Source: Variovorax boronicumulans (lineage in GTDB: Bacteria > Pseudomonadota > Gammaproteobacteria > Burkholderiales > Burkholderiaceae_C). Taken from it: a DNA stretch of 64,000 nt. The translations under genes and the position numbers were made by a program. The notes below the pieces were generated by a model that saw only the letters and a program-made list of their open reading frames with translations, was not told where the DNA came from and did not search any database. This document shows, piece after piece, positions 17,247 through 25,761 of the stretch (position 1 is its first letter; the number at the start of each line of letters is the position of its first letter). The stretch spans positions 372,001 to 436,000 of the forward strand of contig NZ_JARXVG010000001.1 of NCBI RefSeq assembly GCF_029892485.1, in the 5' to 3' direction.

Positions 17247-19436
17247 TCAGACAGGGACCGGCACGACGACCGGCGTGGGCAGCTTGCCCGGGGGGATGGG
17301 GGTGAAATCGACCGGGAAATTCAGCGGAAAGCTGCGCGGCTTGCGGCCGGTGGCGCGGGCGTAGGCGTTGGCGATCGCGCCAGAGCTGGCCGACAGGCCC
17401 ACCTCGCCCAACCCGCCGATGGCTTCGCCGGTGCTGGCCGGCATGATGATGACCTTCACGTCCTTCGGGTAGCTCTTCATGCGCGCGAAGTGGTACTGCG
17501 AATAGCTGCCTTCCAGCGGCAGGCCGTTCTGGATGTGCAGCCCCGCCGTGAGCACGATGGAGATCGACTCGCACAGCCCACCCTGCATCTGCGCCTCGAT
17601 GCCCGAGGGATTGATGGGCGTGCCGACGTCGATCACGATGGTGGCGCGCACCACCTTCACGTCGGTCGGCACCCGCGCATCGATCTCGACGATGCAGGCG
17701 GTGAACGACTTCGACTCCTGGTGCACCCCCACGCCCTGTGCAAAGCCGGCCGGCATCGCCTTGCCCCACCCTGCCGCCTCGGCCGCCGCCTTGAGCACCG
17801 CGCGTGCGCGCGGCAGCCGCAGGTACTCCAGGCGGAAGGCGACCGGGTCCTTGCGCAGCGCCCGGGCCATGTCGTCCACCAGGATCTCCTCCACCAGCCG
17901 CGAGGGCTGGATGTGCACCGAGCGGTACGAGCAGGTGTTCATGTCGATCGCCACCGGCGTCAGGAGCTTGGTGGTGACGCCGAAGTTGTACGGCGAGGTG
18001 ACCATGGTCTTGAACATGACCTGCTCGATCGCGAAGTTGCCCACCGTCTGCGGAAAGCCGTTGGGCAGCGCGATGGCCGCGGCGCCCAGCATCTCGCCGA
18101 AGCCATGGCGCGTATCGAGCCGCACCCCGGCAATGCGCTGCTCGAAGGCGATGACCTGGCCCAGCAACATCGTGGCGCGCGCCCGGTGGAACATCGGCGG
18201 GCGCACGCGGCCGTGGCGCATGTCGTCGGTGCGGTGGTACATCAGCTTGCAAGGGCGGCCCAGCGCCTTGGCGGCCTGCACCGCCTGCAGCGTCGCGTCC
18301 CAGAAGAGCCGCCGTCCGAACGAGCCGCCCGAGGGCACCGCATGCACCTTCACCTTGTCCAGCGGCAGGCCCAACTCGATGGCAATGGCCTGCTGCGTGA
18401 CGATCGGGCTCTGCAGGCCCGACCAGATCTCGGCCCGGTCGGCACGCACATCGGCAATGGCGCATTCGGTTTCCATCGGACAGTGCGAGACCGCCGCGAA
18501 CTCGAACTCGCCCTCGACCGTGAGCGCGCCCAGCGGCGGCAGCAGGAACGGCAGCAGCGCACCCTTCAACTTCTGCTGGATGCTGGCGTTGGACTCGCCC
18601 GCGATCGGCCCGGCCGTCCAGGTGACGTCGAGCGCATTCACCGCGGCCCAGGCCTGCCCGAAGGTCTCGGCCATCACCGCCACGCCGGGCGGCGTGGGCA
18701 CGATGCCGTTGGTGGCGGGAATCGGCGCAATGCCGAGCACGCCCGGCATCGCCGTCACCGTGTTCAGGTTGTTGATGCGCACGAACTTGCCGTTGATGGT
18801 GGGCGGGCGGCACACCATGGTCGGCTTCGCGTCGGGCACGGCCTGGTCCATCGAGAACTTCTTGCGCCCGGTCACGATGTCCAGCGCATCGAGCCGCGTC
18901 GTGCGCTGGCCGACCACCGCATTCGCGCTGCCCGAAAGCAACCCGCCCAGGCCGCCGAGCAGTGGCATGCCCGCATGCAGCGACCGCACGCTCGAGGAGC
19001 CGCCGGTGAGCTGGTTGAAGACCAGCTCGGGGCTGGCGTCCGCGGAGCCGACCTCGATCGCGCTCAGCGGCAGCCGCAGCTTGTCGGCCAGCATCATCGC
19101 GGCGGCGGTGGCGATGCCCTGGCCCGACTCCAGCCGCGGCAGTTCGAGTCGCACACGGCCGTTGGCGATGTTGGTCACCTTGACCAGCGGCATCGTCGGC
19201 AACGCCGTCACCGTCACCGCGTCGCCGATGTCGATCAGGTCGGTGGTGTCGGGCGGTGTCATCGGCAGGATCGCGGCTTCGGCCGACGCCGGAGCCGCGA
19301 GCCCGCCGAGCCCCGCAGCGGCTGAAACCAGGGGCGCGGATGCCGCGTATCCCAACAGGTTGCGCCGGCGCATGCCGGGTGGTTCGTCTTGTTGCGGCGC
19401 ATGCGTGGGGACCGCGCCGGATTCGGGATGTTCCAT
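17247..19436 (-). CDS. iorB: Molybdenum hydroxylase large subunit (molybdopterin cytosine dinucleotide binding), IorB type
   Basis: 729 residues. A twin-arginine signal (MRRRNLLGYAASAPLVSAAA, about 22-41) shows export of the folded complex, with the small subunit carried along. The body contains the paired aldehyde-oxidase/xanthine-dehydrogenase molybdopterin-binding domains. It includes SGGSFGRRLFWD near 370 and the C-terminal IGGLGEVGLSASSGAIANA with the glutamate expected at the active site. The family hydroxylates N-heterocycles or aldehydes. It starts the iorBA operon and is divergent from a Crp/Fnr regulator. The actual substrate is unknown. Confidence 0.87.
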   Translation of the reverse strand: MEHPESGAVPTHAPQQDEPPGMRRRNLLGYAASAPLVSAAAGLGGLAAPASAEAAILPMTPPDTTDLIDIGDAVTVTALPTMPLVKVTNIANGRVRLELPRLESGQGIATAAAMMLADKLRLPLSAIEVGSADASPELVFNQLTGGSSSVRSLHAGMPLLGGLGGLLSGSANAVVGQRTTRLDALDIVTGRKKFSMDQAVPDAKPTMVCRPPTINGKFVRINNLNTVTAMPGVLGIAPIPATNGIVPTPPGVAVMAETFGQAWAAVNALDVTWTAGPIAGESNASIQQKLKGALLPFLLPPLGALTVEGEFEFAAVSHCPMETECAIADVRADRAEIWSGLQSPIVTQQAIAIELGLPLDKVKVHAVPSGGSFGRRLFWDATLQAVQAAKALGRPCKLMYHRTDDMRHGRVRPPMFHRARATMLLGQVIAFEQRIAGVRLDTRHGFGEMLGAAAIALPNGFPQTVGNFAIEQVMFKTMVTSPYNFGVTTKLLTPVAIDMNTCSYRSVHIQPSRLVEEILVDDMARALRKDPVAFRLEYLRLPRARAVLKAAAEAAGWGKAMPAGFAQGVGVHQESKSFTACIVEIDARVPTDVKVVRATIVIDVGTPINPSGIEAQMQGGLCESISIVLTAGLHIQNGLPLEGSYSQYHFARMKSYPKDVKVIIMPASTGEAIGGLGEVGLSASSGAIANAYARATGRKPRSFPLNFPVDFTPIPPGKLPTPVVVPVPV

Positions 19437-19492
19437 CCTTGTCTCCTGTCTTCTGGTTGTGGCGAACAGGAGTCAATATGTCATGATCGCCG

Positions 19493-19518
19493 CGACAAAA
19501 ATGTCGTTTCGAAGACAT
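19493..19518. promoter_or_regulatory. Dyad symmetry in the iorB-crp/fnr divergent gap (candidate operator)
   Basis: CGACA-AAAA-TGTCG (19493-19506) forms a 5-4-5 palindrome of the arrangement used by Crp/Fnr-family proteins. It overlaps a second dyad, ATGTC...GACAT (19501-19518), built around TTCGAA. The gap is only 139 bases and separates iorB from the regulator gene. Binding by that regulator is inferred from place and shape only. Confidence 0.4.
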
Positions 19519-19575
19519 TACTTACGAGGCGTGGAGGAGCGAGTCCACAACAACAAGCGAACGAGGCAAGCACGT

Positions 19576-20265
19576 ATGTCGAAGGCCATGGAGACCATGC
19601 TCCGCGAGAGCCTGTGGGCACGGACCCTAACCGCCGAGGAGCTCGACCGCGTGGTGCGCGACTCGCATGAGCGCGAGGTGCAGGCCGGCGGTTTCGTGCT
19701 GCGCCGCGGCGAACCTGCCGATCTCTGGCTCGGCGTCATCGAGGGCTTGGTGAAGATGTCGGTCTCGCTGGCCGATGGCCGGGTCTCCACCTTCACCGGC
19801 GTGACCACCGGCGGCTGGGCCGGCGAAGGCTCGCTGCTCAAGCCCGGCCCGTGGCGCTACGACGGCGTGGCCATGCGGCCCACACGCATGGCCTGCGTGC
19901 CGCGCCACACCTTCGAGCGGCTGCTCTCGACGAACATCGAATTCAACCGGTTTCTGCTGTCCCACATCAATGCGCGCCTGAGCCTCTTTATCGGGCTCAT
20001 GGAGTTCGATCGCTTGCTGGGCCCGGACGCGCGTGTCGCACGCTGCATCGCCAGCCTGTTCGACCCGGTGCTCTATCCGCAGACCAGCAGCTTCGTGCGC
20101 CTGAGCCAGGACGAGATCGGGCTTCTGTCCGCCGTGTCGCGCCAGCGCGCCAACCGGGCATTGCACGAACTCGAACGCGCGGGGTTGCTGCGGGTGGAGC
20201 ACGGCGGTGTCGAGGTGCTCGACCTCGCGGGGCTGCGCGGCTATCTGGGTGAGCCGAGTCCGTAA
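19576..20265 (+). CDS. Crp/Fnr-family transcriptional regulator
   Basis: 229 residues: a cyclic-nucleotide-binding-like beta roll (about 15-125; AGGFVLRRGEPADLW, GEGSLLKPGPWRYDG), a dimerisation helix, and a C-terminal winged helix (about 155-222) with recognition helix SAVSRQRANRALHEL. There is no N-terminal cysteine cluster, so it is not an oxygen-sensing FNR of the classical kind. The start at ATG 19576 is the first in a group of three in-frame ATGs (also 19588 and 19597) and is not firmly decided by a ribosome site. Divergence from iorBA suggests it controls that operon. Confidence 0.85.
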   Translation: MSKAMETMLRESLWARTLTAEELDRVVRDSHEREVQAGGFVLRRGEPADLWLGVIEGLVKMSVSLADGRVSTFTGVTTGGWAGEGSLLKPGPWRYDGVAMRPTRMACVPRHTFERLLSTNIEFNRFLLSHINARLSLFIGLMEFDRLLGPDARVARCIASLFDPVLYPQTSSFVRLSQDEIGLLSAVSRQRANRALHELERAGLLRVEHGGVEVLDLAGLRGYLGEPSP

Positions 20266-20390
20266 CCACGCCGCGCGCGCATCCACCGAGAGGGCGCGGG
20301 CCTCGGCTCGAGGCTTCAGTTGCCACGCTCACTCATTCTCGAAAATCAGACGAAAGGCGTAAAAATCCTGAGGCATCTGTTGCGAGATGG

Positions 20391-20531
20391 ATAGCAGGCC
20401 TGCTGGGCATGCTGATCGTCGATCCTGCTTCCGGCGGCATGTACAGCTTCCCCGACACGGTCAAGGGCACGCTGGCACCCAACGTTGCCGGCGTCGTCGG
20501 CACTTCGGCGGCACCAGCCACCGTCAAGTAA
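20391..20531 (+). pseudogene. C-terminal remnant of a small Comamonadaceae lipoprotein-like gene
   Basis: This 355-base gap (20266-20620) contains no intact gene. One frame reads IAGLLGMLIVDPASGGMYSF and goes on to a TAA stop at 20529-20531. The hydrophobic segment followed by a D-P-x-S-G-G-M motif looks like the end of a small conserved membrane or lipoprotein. No start codon with a ribosome site and no signal peptide is found upstream in that frame; the frame stays open but is Arg/Lys/Ser-rich. It is most simply a 5'-truncated gene. A short real peptide from ATG 20409 (40 residues) cannot be excluded. Confidence 0.4.
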
Positions 20532-20620
20532 GGCAGCCCGCTGCGAAGGCCCGGGCCGCCGACGCAGCCGTCGAGCAACTGGCATCCCGCCGCTTTCGAA
20601 GCCCCCTAGACTCGGGCCGC

Positions 20621-21562
20621 ATGAGCCGCCCGAGTCCCCGCAAAGCCCTCCTCTATGCCATCGTCCTGGGCCTCGGCATTCTCTTCATCTGGTATTTCAA
20701 GGTCCTGGCGTTCGGCTATTACTGGCTGAGCACGACGCTGGGTGCATCGCAATGGGCAGGAAACTCGCTGTGGCTGCCGGGCTACCGGGTGGCTGTCGAA
20801 GGCGTACCGATCCAGGGGCTGACGCGCAATGCCTCGGGGCTGACCTTCAACACGGAAACCGGCACCCTCTTCACCGTCATAAACCGCCCGCCGCAGATCG
20901 CGGAGCTCACCACCGAGGGCCGGCTGCTGCGCGTCGTCGCGCTCGACGGCGTGAAGGACCCCGAGGGCATCACCTACGTGCAGGGCGACAGCTACGTGAT
21001 CTCGGACGAGGACAGCCACCGCATGTACTGGGTGCAGATCGGCCGCGATACGCAGCGGGTGTCGGTGGCCGGCCGCCCGAGCCTGGGCATCGGCATCGAC
21101 AAGCTGCACAACAGCAGCTTCGAGGGCGTGTCCTGGGACGGCGTGCACAAGCGCCTGTACGTGGTGCGCGAGAAGCTGCCGATGCGCGTGCTGGTGATCA
21201 CCGGGCTGGACCCGGCCACGCCTTCCACCGGCTTCAACATCGACATCAGCGAATGGAAGTCCTCGCGCGCGGGCTCGCTGTTCATGAGCGACCTTTCATC
21301 GGTCACGCTGCATGAGCAGACCGGGCATCTGCTGCTGCTCAGCGACGAGTCGGCCCTGATCGCGGAGTACGCGCCGGACGGGCGCCCGGTCAGCATGCTG
21401 CCGCTGTGGCGCGGGTTCAATGGCCTGCAGCGCAAGGTGCCGCAACCCGAGGGGCTGGCCGTGGGACCCGACGGCAAGCTCTATCTGCTGTCGGAACCCA
21501 ATCTGTTCTACCGCTTCGAGCGGGCATCAGCGTCGGCAGCGGCAACACCTTCGCCGAAATAG
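20621..21562 (+). CDS. SdiA-regulated-domain (YjiK-like) beta-propeller protein
   Basis: 313 residues with one N-terminal membrane anchor (about 9-27, AIVLGLGILFIWYFKVLAF), then a six-bladed-propeller-like domain of the SdiA-regulated family (YjiK). Typical motifs are NASGLTFNTETGTLFTVINR, DPEGITYVQGDSYVISDED, SSFEGVSWD and PEGLAVGPDGKLYLLSEPN. The repeated E-G-(I/V/L) pattern suggests calcium or ligand binding loops. The start at 20621 gives an N-terminal Arg-rich cytoplasmic stub before the helix. The family name does not imply that it senses quorum signals. Its last 55 bases overlap the convergent livF gene. Confidence 0.85.
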   Translation: MSRPSPRKALLYAIVLGLGILFIWYFKVLAFGYYWLSTTLGASQWAGNSLWLPGYRVAVEGVPIQGLTRNASGLTFNTETGTLFTVINRPPQIAELTTEGRLLRVVALDGVKDPEGITYVQGDSYVISDEDSHRMYWVQIGRDTQRVSVAGRPSLGIGIDKLHNSSFEGVSWDGVHKRLYVVREKLPMRVLVITGLDPATPSTGFNIDISEWKSSRAGSLFMSDLSSVTLHEQTGHLLLLSDESALIAEYAPDGRPVSMLPLWRGFNGLQRKVPQPEGLAVGPDGKLYLLSEPNLFYRFERASASAAATPSPK

Positions 21563-22287
21563 AAAGACTGGATGTCGGCACGCTGGCGCAGCGCCTGTGC
21601 GTCGCCGCTCAATACCGCGATGCCGGCATCGAGCACGGTCGCGCGGTCGGCGTACTGCAGTGCCACGGTGGAGTTCTGCTCGGCCACGAGGATCGACAGG
21701 CCCTCGTCGCGGTTGAGCCGCCGCAGCTGCTCGAAGATGTCGCGCACCACCAGCGGCGCGAGGCCCATCGAGGGTTCGTCGAGCACCAGCAGCCGGGGCC
21801 GCGACATCAGTGCGCGGCCGATCGCCGTCATCTGCTGCTCGCCGCCGGAGCTCAGGCCGGCCAGGGTCTTTCGCCGGTCCTTGAGCTTCGGAAAGATGGC
21901 GTAGACACGCGCGAGGTCTTCGGCGGTTTCCGCGCGCCGCGCGCTGCGCCCGAGCGCGCCGGTCAGCAGGTTCTCTTCCACCGTCAGCGAGCGGAAGCAG
22001 TGGCGCCCCTCCAGCACCTGCACCAGGCCGAGCCGCACGAGATCGGCCGGACTGATGCGGCCCGTATCCCGTCCATCGAAGACGATGCGCCCGGCCGTCA
22101 CTTGCCCGCGTTCGGCCGGCAGCAGGTTCGACACGGTCTTGAGCGTGGTCGACTTGCCCGCACCGTTGGCGCCGAGCAGCGCGTGGATTTCGCCCGCGCG
22201 CACCTCCAGGCTCACGCCGTGCAGCGCGACGATCGAGCGCTGGTACGCCGCCTCGACGGCCTCGATGCGCAACAAGGGCGTTGTCAT
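21508..22287 (-). CDS. livF: Branched-chain-type ABC importer ATPase, LivF
   Basis: 259 residues with Walker A GANGAGKST, Q-loop, signature LSSGGEQQM and Walker B LLVLDEPSMGLAP, the last diagnostic of LivF. It is the last gene of the msuE-sfnG-livG-livH-livM-binding protein-livF series, 15 bases after the binding-protein gene. Together with LivG it would power the import of the compound captured by the binding protein. Compared with usual LivF proteins (about 235 residues), the C-terminus carries about 20 extra residues rich in Ala and Asp (GVAAADADARSKR). That tail is the part that overlaps the convergent YjiK-like gene. Confidence 0.9.
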   Translation of the reverse strand: MTTPLLRIEAVEAAYQRSIVALHGVSLEVRAGEIHALLGANGAGKSTTLKTVSNLLPAERGQVTAGRIVFDGRDTGRISPADLVRLGLVQVLEGRHCFRSLTVEENLLTGALGRSARRAETAEDLARVYAIFPKLKDRRKTLAGLSSGGEQQMTAIGRALMSRPRLLVLDEPSMGLAPLVVRDIFEQLRRLNRDEGLSILVAEQNSTVALQYADRATVLDAGIAVLSGDAQALRQRADIQSFYFGEGVAAADADARSKR

Positions 22288-22302
22288 TGCAGTCGGCTCG
22301 GC

Positions 22303-23625
22303 TCAGTCGTCGATGCTCTTGCGCACCTTGACGTTCTTCTCTTTCGCATAGGCGAGCGAAGACTTCTCGATGATCGGGCGCAGCAGCTTCCAGTCGGGCG
22401 CGATCCAGTCGGACACCACGTTCCACTTGCTGCCATCCCACTGCTGGAAGGCCACGCGGCCGTCGCCTTCGTGGTTGTCCCAGGTCACGTTGATCGAATG
22501 GAACAGGCCCTTGGCGCCGAGCGCGGCGGCGCGCGCCTCGTCGATCTTCAGGTTCTCCAGGCCCCAGCGGATCTCGTCGCCGGTGAGCGTGCGCTTGCCG
22601 AACTTTGCTTGCGCGATGCGGATGGCTTCCACATTCAGGATGCCGTTGAGCACGCCCAGGTTGTGATAGACGCTGCCGATGCGCTTGGTGTCCTGCAGGT
22701 TGCCCTTGCCCGCGCCGTAGACGATCTTGGTGATGTCCTGCAGCACCGGGTACTGCGCGCCGGCCGCCACCGTGGTGATGGCCACGTAGCCCTTGGCCGC
22801 ATCGCCCGCGGGAATCACGTCTTCCTCGGAGTTGGACCACACGTTGCCCACGATGTGGTCGACCGGGAAGCCCGTCTTCTGCGCCGTCTTGAGCGCCACC
22901 GGGTTCATCACGCCCCAGCCGCGCAGCACCACGTAGTCGGGCTTCACGCGGCGGATGGTGAGCCACTGCGACTGCTGCTCGTTGCCCGGGTGCGGCACCT
23001 CGATCTGCTGCAGCGTGAAGCCGTACTTCTTGGCGAGCAGCTCGTAGACCGGGATGGTCTCCTTGCCGTAGGGCGAGCCGTGGTACAGCACCACGATCTT
23101 CTTGCCCTTGAGCTTGTCGGTGCCGCCCTCCTTGCCCGCGATGTAGTTCACGATGCCCGAGGTCTCGCTGTACGGATTGAGCAGCAGCGGAAAGATGTAC
23201 TTGAACACGCGGCCGTCGGTGGTGTCGGTGCGGCCGTGGTTGATGGTGAGCAGCGGCACCTTGTCGGCCGTCACGCGGTCGATGAGGGCGTAGGCGATGC
23301 CGACCGACAGGGGGTTCCAGGTGGCGATACCCGGGCGCTGCTTGAGACGTTCGTACACCTCCACGCCGCGCTCCACTTCGTACTGCGTCTCGCCCTCTTC
23401 CCAGGTCAGCTTGACGCCGCCCACGCCGCCGTCGCGCGTGTTGACCAGGTTCAGGTAATCGATGAAGCCGCCGAAGAAGCCCGTGCCGCCGGCCGCGTAG
23501 GGACCGACGCGGTAGCTCTGCAGCGGGAAGAACTGCTCGTTGGCATCGGCATGCGCGAACTGCAGGCCAGCCACGGACAGGGTGGCGGCCAGCGCCGCGG
23601 TTTTCAGGTGCTTGAGGAAGGACAT
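22303..23625 (-). CDS. ABC transporter periplasmic substrate-binding protein (Peripla_BP_6, LivK-like)
   Basis: 440 residues. The signal peptide MSFLKHLKTAALAATLSVAG is cut after about AHA (residue 26). The mature protein is a two-lobed binding protein of the branched-chain amino acid type, somewhat longer than classical LivJ/K (about 345 mature residues). Markers are PYAAGGTGFFGGFIDYLN, WEEGETQYEVERGVEVYERL and KKIVVLYHGSPYGKETIP. It belongs to a beta-proteobacterial subgroup often found with liv genes but rarely tied to a known ligand. Here it sits downstream of sulfone metabolism genes, so an organosulfur ligand is possible. Start ATG 23625 is chosen for the signal peptide. Confidence 0.88.
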   Translation of the reverse strand: MSFLKHLKTAALAATLSVAGLQFAHADANEQFFPLQSYRVGPYAAGGTGFFGGFIDYLNLVNTRDGGVGGVKLTWEEGETQYEVERGVEVYERLKQRPGIATWNPLSVGIAYALIDRVTADKVPLLTINHGRTDTTDGRVFKYIFPLLLNPYSETSGIVNYIAGKEGGTDKLKGKKIVVLYHGSPYGKETIPVYELLAKKYGFTLQQIEVPHPGNEQQSQWLTIRRVKPDYVVLRGWGVMNPVALKTAQKTGFPVDHIVGNVWSNSEEDVIPAGDAAKGYVAITTVAAGAQYPVLQDITKIVYGAGKGNLQDTKRIGSVYHNLGVLNGILNVEAIRIAQAKFGKRTLTGDEIRWGLENLKIDEARAAALGAKGLFHSINVTWDNHEGDGRVAFQQWDGSKWNVVSDWIAPDWKLLRPIIEKSSLAYAKEKNVKVRKSIDD

Positions 23626-23672
23626 GGTGATGAAGGCTCTTGGGATGCGAAGGAAAAAGGAAAGGTGTGCGC

Positions 23673-24689
23673 TCAGGCTGGCGCCAGCCGCTTGCGCGCG
23701 CGGTCCCACAGGGCGACCAGCCCCTGCGGCTCCACGGCGAGAAAGAAAATGATCAGCGCGCCCAGCACGATGCGCTGGCTCATGTCGAGCACGCCCGAAT
23801 CGAACGAGCCGCCGAAGAGAAAGCTGCCCACGCGCGAAAGCAGCAGCGGAAACACCACGATCAGCGCCGCACCGAAGAAGGCCCCGCGGATCGTCGCGAG
23901 CCCGCCGATGATCACGATGAACAGAATCTGGAACGAGCGGTCGAGGTTGAAGCCCGCGGGCTCCACGGTGCGCAGGTACACGAAGCCCCACAGCACACCG
24001 GCCACACCGACGATGAACGACGACACCGCGAACGCCAGCAGCTTGGTGCGCAGCACCGGCACGCCGATGACGCGCGCGGCCAGTTCGTTGTCGCGCACGG
24101 CGATGAAGTGATGGCCCGTCTGTGTACGCACGAGGCGCCATGCGAGCAGCGTGAGCACCGTCACTATCACCAGCGAAAAGAGATAGCGGCCCACGGGCGT
24201 GTCGAACACGATGCCGGCCACTTCCAGCGCGGGCGCATCGATCACGCCCGAGGCGTTGTCGTTGCTGAACCAGCTGAACTTGGTGAGTGCCCATTGCACG
24301 AAGAACTGCGCCGCCAGCGTCGACACCGCGAGGTAGAAGCCGCGCAGCCGCAGGCTCGGCAGGCCGAACACCAGGCCGACGGCCGTGGCGGCGAGGCCCG
24401 CGAGACCGATGCTCACGAGCAGCGGAAGTCCTTCCACGCGCAGGTTGAAGTTGTAGGCGGCGAAGGCGCCCACTGCCATGAAAGCTGCGGTGCCCAGCGA
24501 GAGTTGACCTGCGTATCCCGTCAGCAGGTTGAGCCCCACTGCCGCGAGCGACAGCGCGAGGAACGGAATCAGCAGCGCATCGAACACATAGCCGGACGCA
24601 ACGAACGGCATGACGCCGAAGGCGATGACCAGCACGGCAAGCGGCCAGGTCCACGCCGGCAAGGTCCGAGGCAAAGCGACAGTACTCAT
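23673..24689 (-). CDS. livM: Branched-chain-type ABC importer permease, LivM
   Basis: 338 residues, about nine to ten hydrophobic helices. The family motif LNLLTGYAGQLSLGTAAFMAVGA is near residues 53-75, and the coupling-helix region VRDNELAARVIGVPVLRTK is near 198-216. The latter contacts the ATPases. It follows livH by three bases. The C-terminus (VEPQGLVALWDRARKRL) is typical. It forms the transport channel with LivH. Confidence 0.92.
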   Translation of the reverse strand: MSTVALPRTLPAWTWPLAVLVIAFGVMPFVASGYVFDALLIPFLALSLAAVGLNLLTGYAGQLSLGTAAFMAVGAFAAYNFNLRVEGLPLLVSIGLAGLAATAVGLVFGLPSLRLRGFYLAVSTLAAQFFVQWALTKFSWFSNDNASGVIDAPALEVAGIVFDTPVGRYLFSLVIVTVLTLLAWRLVRTQTGHHFIAVRDNELAARVIGVPVLRTKLLAFAVSSFIVGVAGVLWGFVYLRTVEPAGFNLDRSFQILFIVIIGGLATIRGAFFGAALIVVFPLLLSRVGSFLFGGSFDSGVLDMSQRIVLGALIIFFLAVEPQGLVALWDRARKRLAPA

Positions 24690-24692
24690 CGC

Positions 24693-25589
24693 TCAGGCCC
24701 TCTCGACGAGCTTCTGCCCGAACAACCCGCTCGGCCGGATCAACAGAAAGGCCAGCGCTGCCACATACGCGAACCAGCTCTCGATGCCGCCGCCCACGAA
24801 AGGCCCGATGTACACCTCGGCCAGCTTCTCGAGCGCGCCGATCACCAGCCCGCCGACGATGGCGCCAAGGATCGAATCGAAGCCGCCGAGCACCAGCACC
24901 GGCAGCGCCTTCAGCACCACCAGCGAGAGCGAGAACTGCACCCCCAGCCGTGCGCCCCACAGCAGCCCTGCCACGAGCGCGATGACGCCGGCCGCGGCCC
25001 ACACCGTGGCCCAGATGCGCGGCAGGCGAAGGCCCACTGCAATCGCTGCATAGGTGTCGTCCGCGACCGCGCGGAACGCGAGGCCCACGCGGGTGTAGCG
25101 GAAGAAGGCCGAGAGCAGCGCGACCATCACGCCGGCCGTCGCGGCGGCGAACAGGTCGAAGGTCGAGACCATGATGCCGAGGATCTGCAGCGGCTCGTCC
25201 GCGATGCCGAGCTCCAGCGCATGCACCTGCGTGCCCCACACGAGCTGCGCCACGCCTTCGATCACGTACGAGAGGCCCAGCGTCGCCATGAACAGCGTGA
25301 TCGGCGGCTGGTTCACCAGCGGCCGCAGCACGGTGCGCTCGATGGCCAGGCCCAGCAGCACCATGAGCGCGAAGGTCAGCACGAGCGCCAGTACAAAAGG
25401 CACGCCGCGCTCCACCAGGCTCACGAAGGTGAGCGCGGCAAACAGCAGCTGCGCGCCCTGCGCGAAATTGAGCACGCCCGATGTCTTGTAGATCAGCACG
25501 AAGCCGATGGCCACGAGCGAATACATCACGCCAGAGAGCAGGCCGCCGATGAGCACTTCGGCGAAGAAGCTGAGGTCGGCGCCGGTCAT
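24693..25589 (-). CDS. livH: Branched-chain-type ABC importer permease, LivH
   Basis: 298 residues with about eight helices. Key motifs are GGLLSGVMYSLVAIGFVLIY and NFAQGAQLLFAA at the N-terminus, the coupling segment RYTRVGLAFRAVADDTYAA and FDSILGAIVGGLVIG. The start is set at ATG 25589 because AGAGG lies about eight bases upstream and the protein then begins with the normal LivH N-terminus. A longer reading would translate the intergenic repeat. It is separated from livG by 172 bases that hold a paired inverted repeat, the widest gap in the operon. Confidence 0.91.
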   Translation of the reverse strand: MTGADLSFFAEVLIGGLLSGVMYSLVAIGFVLIYKTSGVLNFAQGAQLLFAALTFVSLVERGVPFVLALVLTFALMVLLGLAIERTVLRPLVNQPPITLFMATLGLSYVIEGVAQLVWGTQVHALELGIADEPLQILGIMVSTFDLFAAATAGVMVALLSAFFRYTRVGLAFRAVADDTYAAIAVGLRLPRIWATVWAAAGVIALVAGLLWGARLGVQFSLSLVVLKALPVLVLGGFDSILGAIVGGLVIGALEKLAEVYIGPFVGGGIESWFAYVAALAFLLIRPSGLFGQKLVERA

Positions 25590-25633
25590 TGGTTGACCTC
25601 TGCTCTCGGATGACCGCTCGGGGCGCGGCTGTT

Positions 25634-25748
25634 GCTCCCTCTCCCCTTGGGGAGAGGGCTGGGGTGAGGGTCGACGGCGACGGCAAAGGCGGCGTGCTTG
25701 CAAAGGCCCCTGCCCTCATCCCAACCCTCTCCCCAAAGGGAGAGGGAG
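25634..25748. repeat. Paired inverted REP-like elements between livG and livH
   Basis: Two inverted copies, at 25634-25670 and 25713-25748, each contain CCCTCTCCC-loop-GGGAGAGGG with a GGGTGAGGG or mirrored CCCTCATCCC arm. They belong to the same family as 4756-4870. The location inside an operon means the transcript from msuE to livF would contain a large stem structure. This could lower or uncouple expression of the permease genes. Confidence 0.8.
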
Positions 25749-25761
25749 TAAGAGCGAACGC

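Noticed and set aside
17533-19575. Open frame on the plus strand running into the Crp/Fnr gene
   Set aside because: It is antisense to iorB; only the last 230 codons, from 19576, form a recognisable protein.
20621-21562. Quorum-sensing role for the SdiA-regulated-domain protein
   Set aside because: The family name comes from one regulated E. coli homologue; the sequence shows only an anchored propeller.
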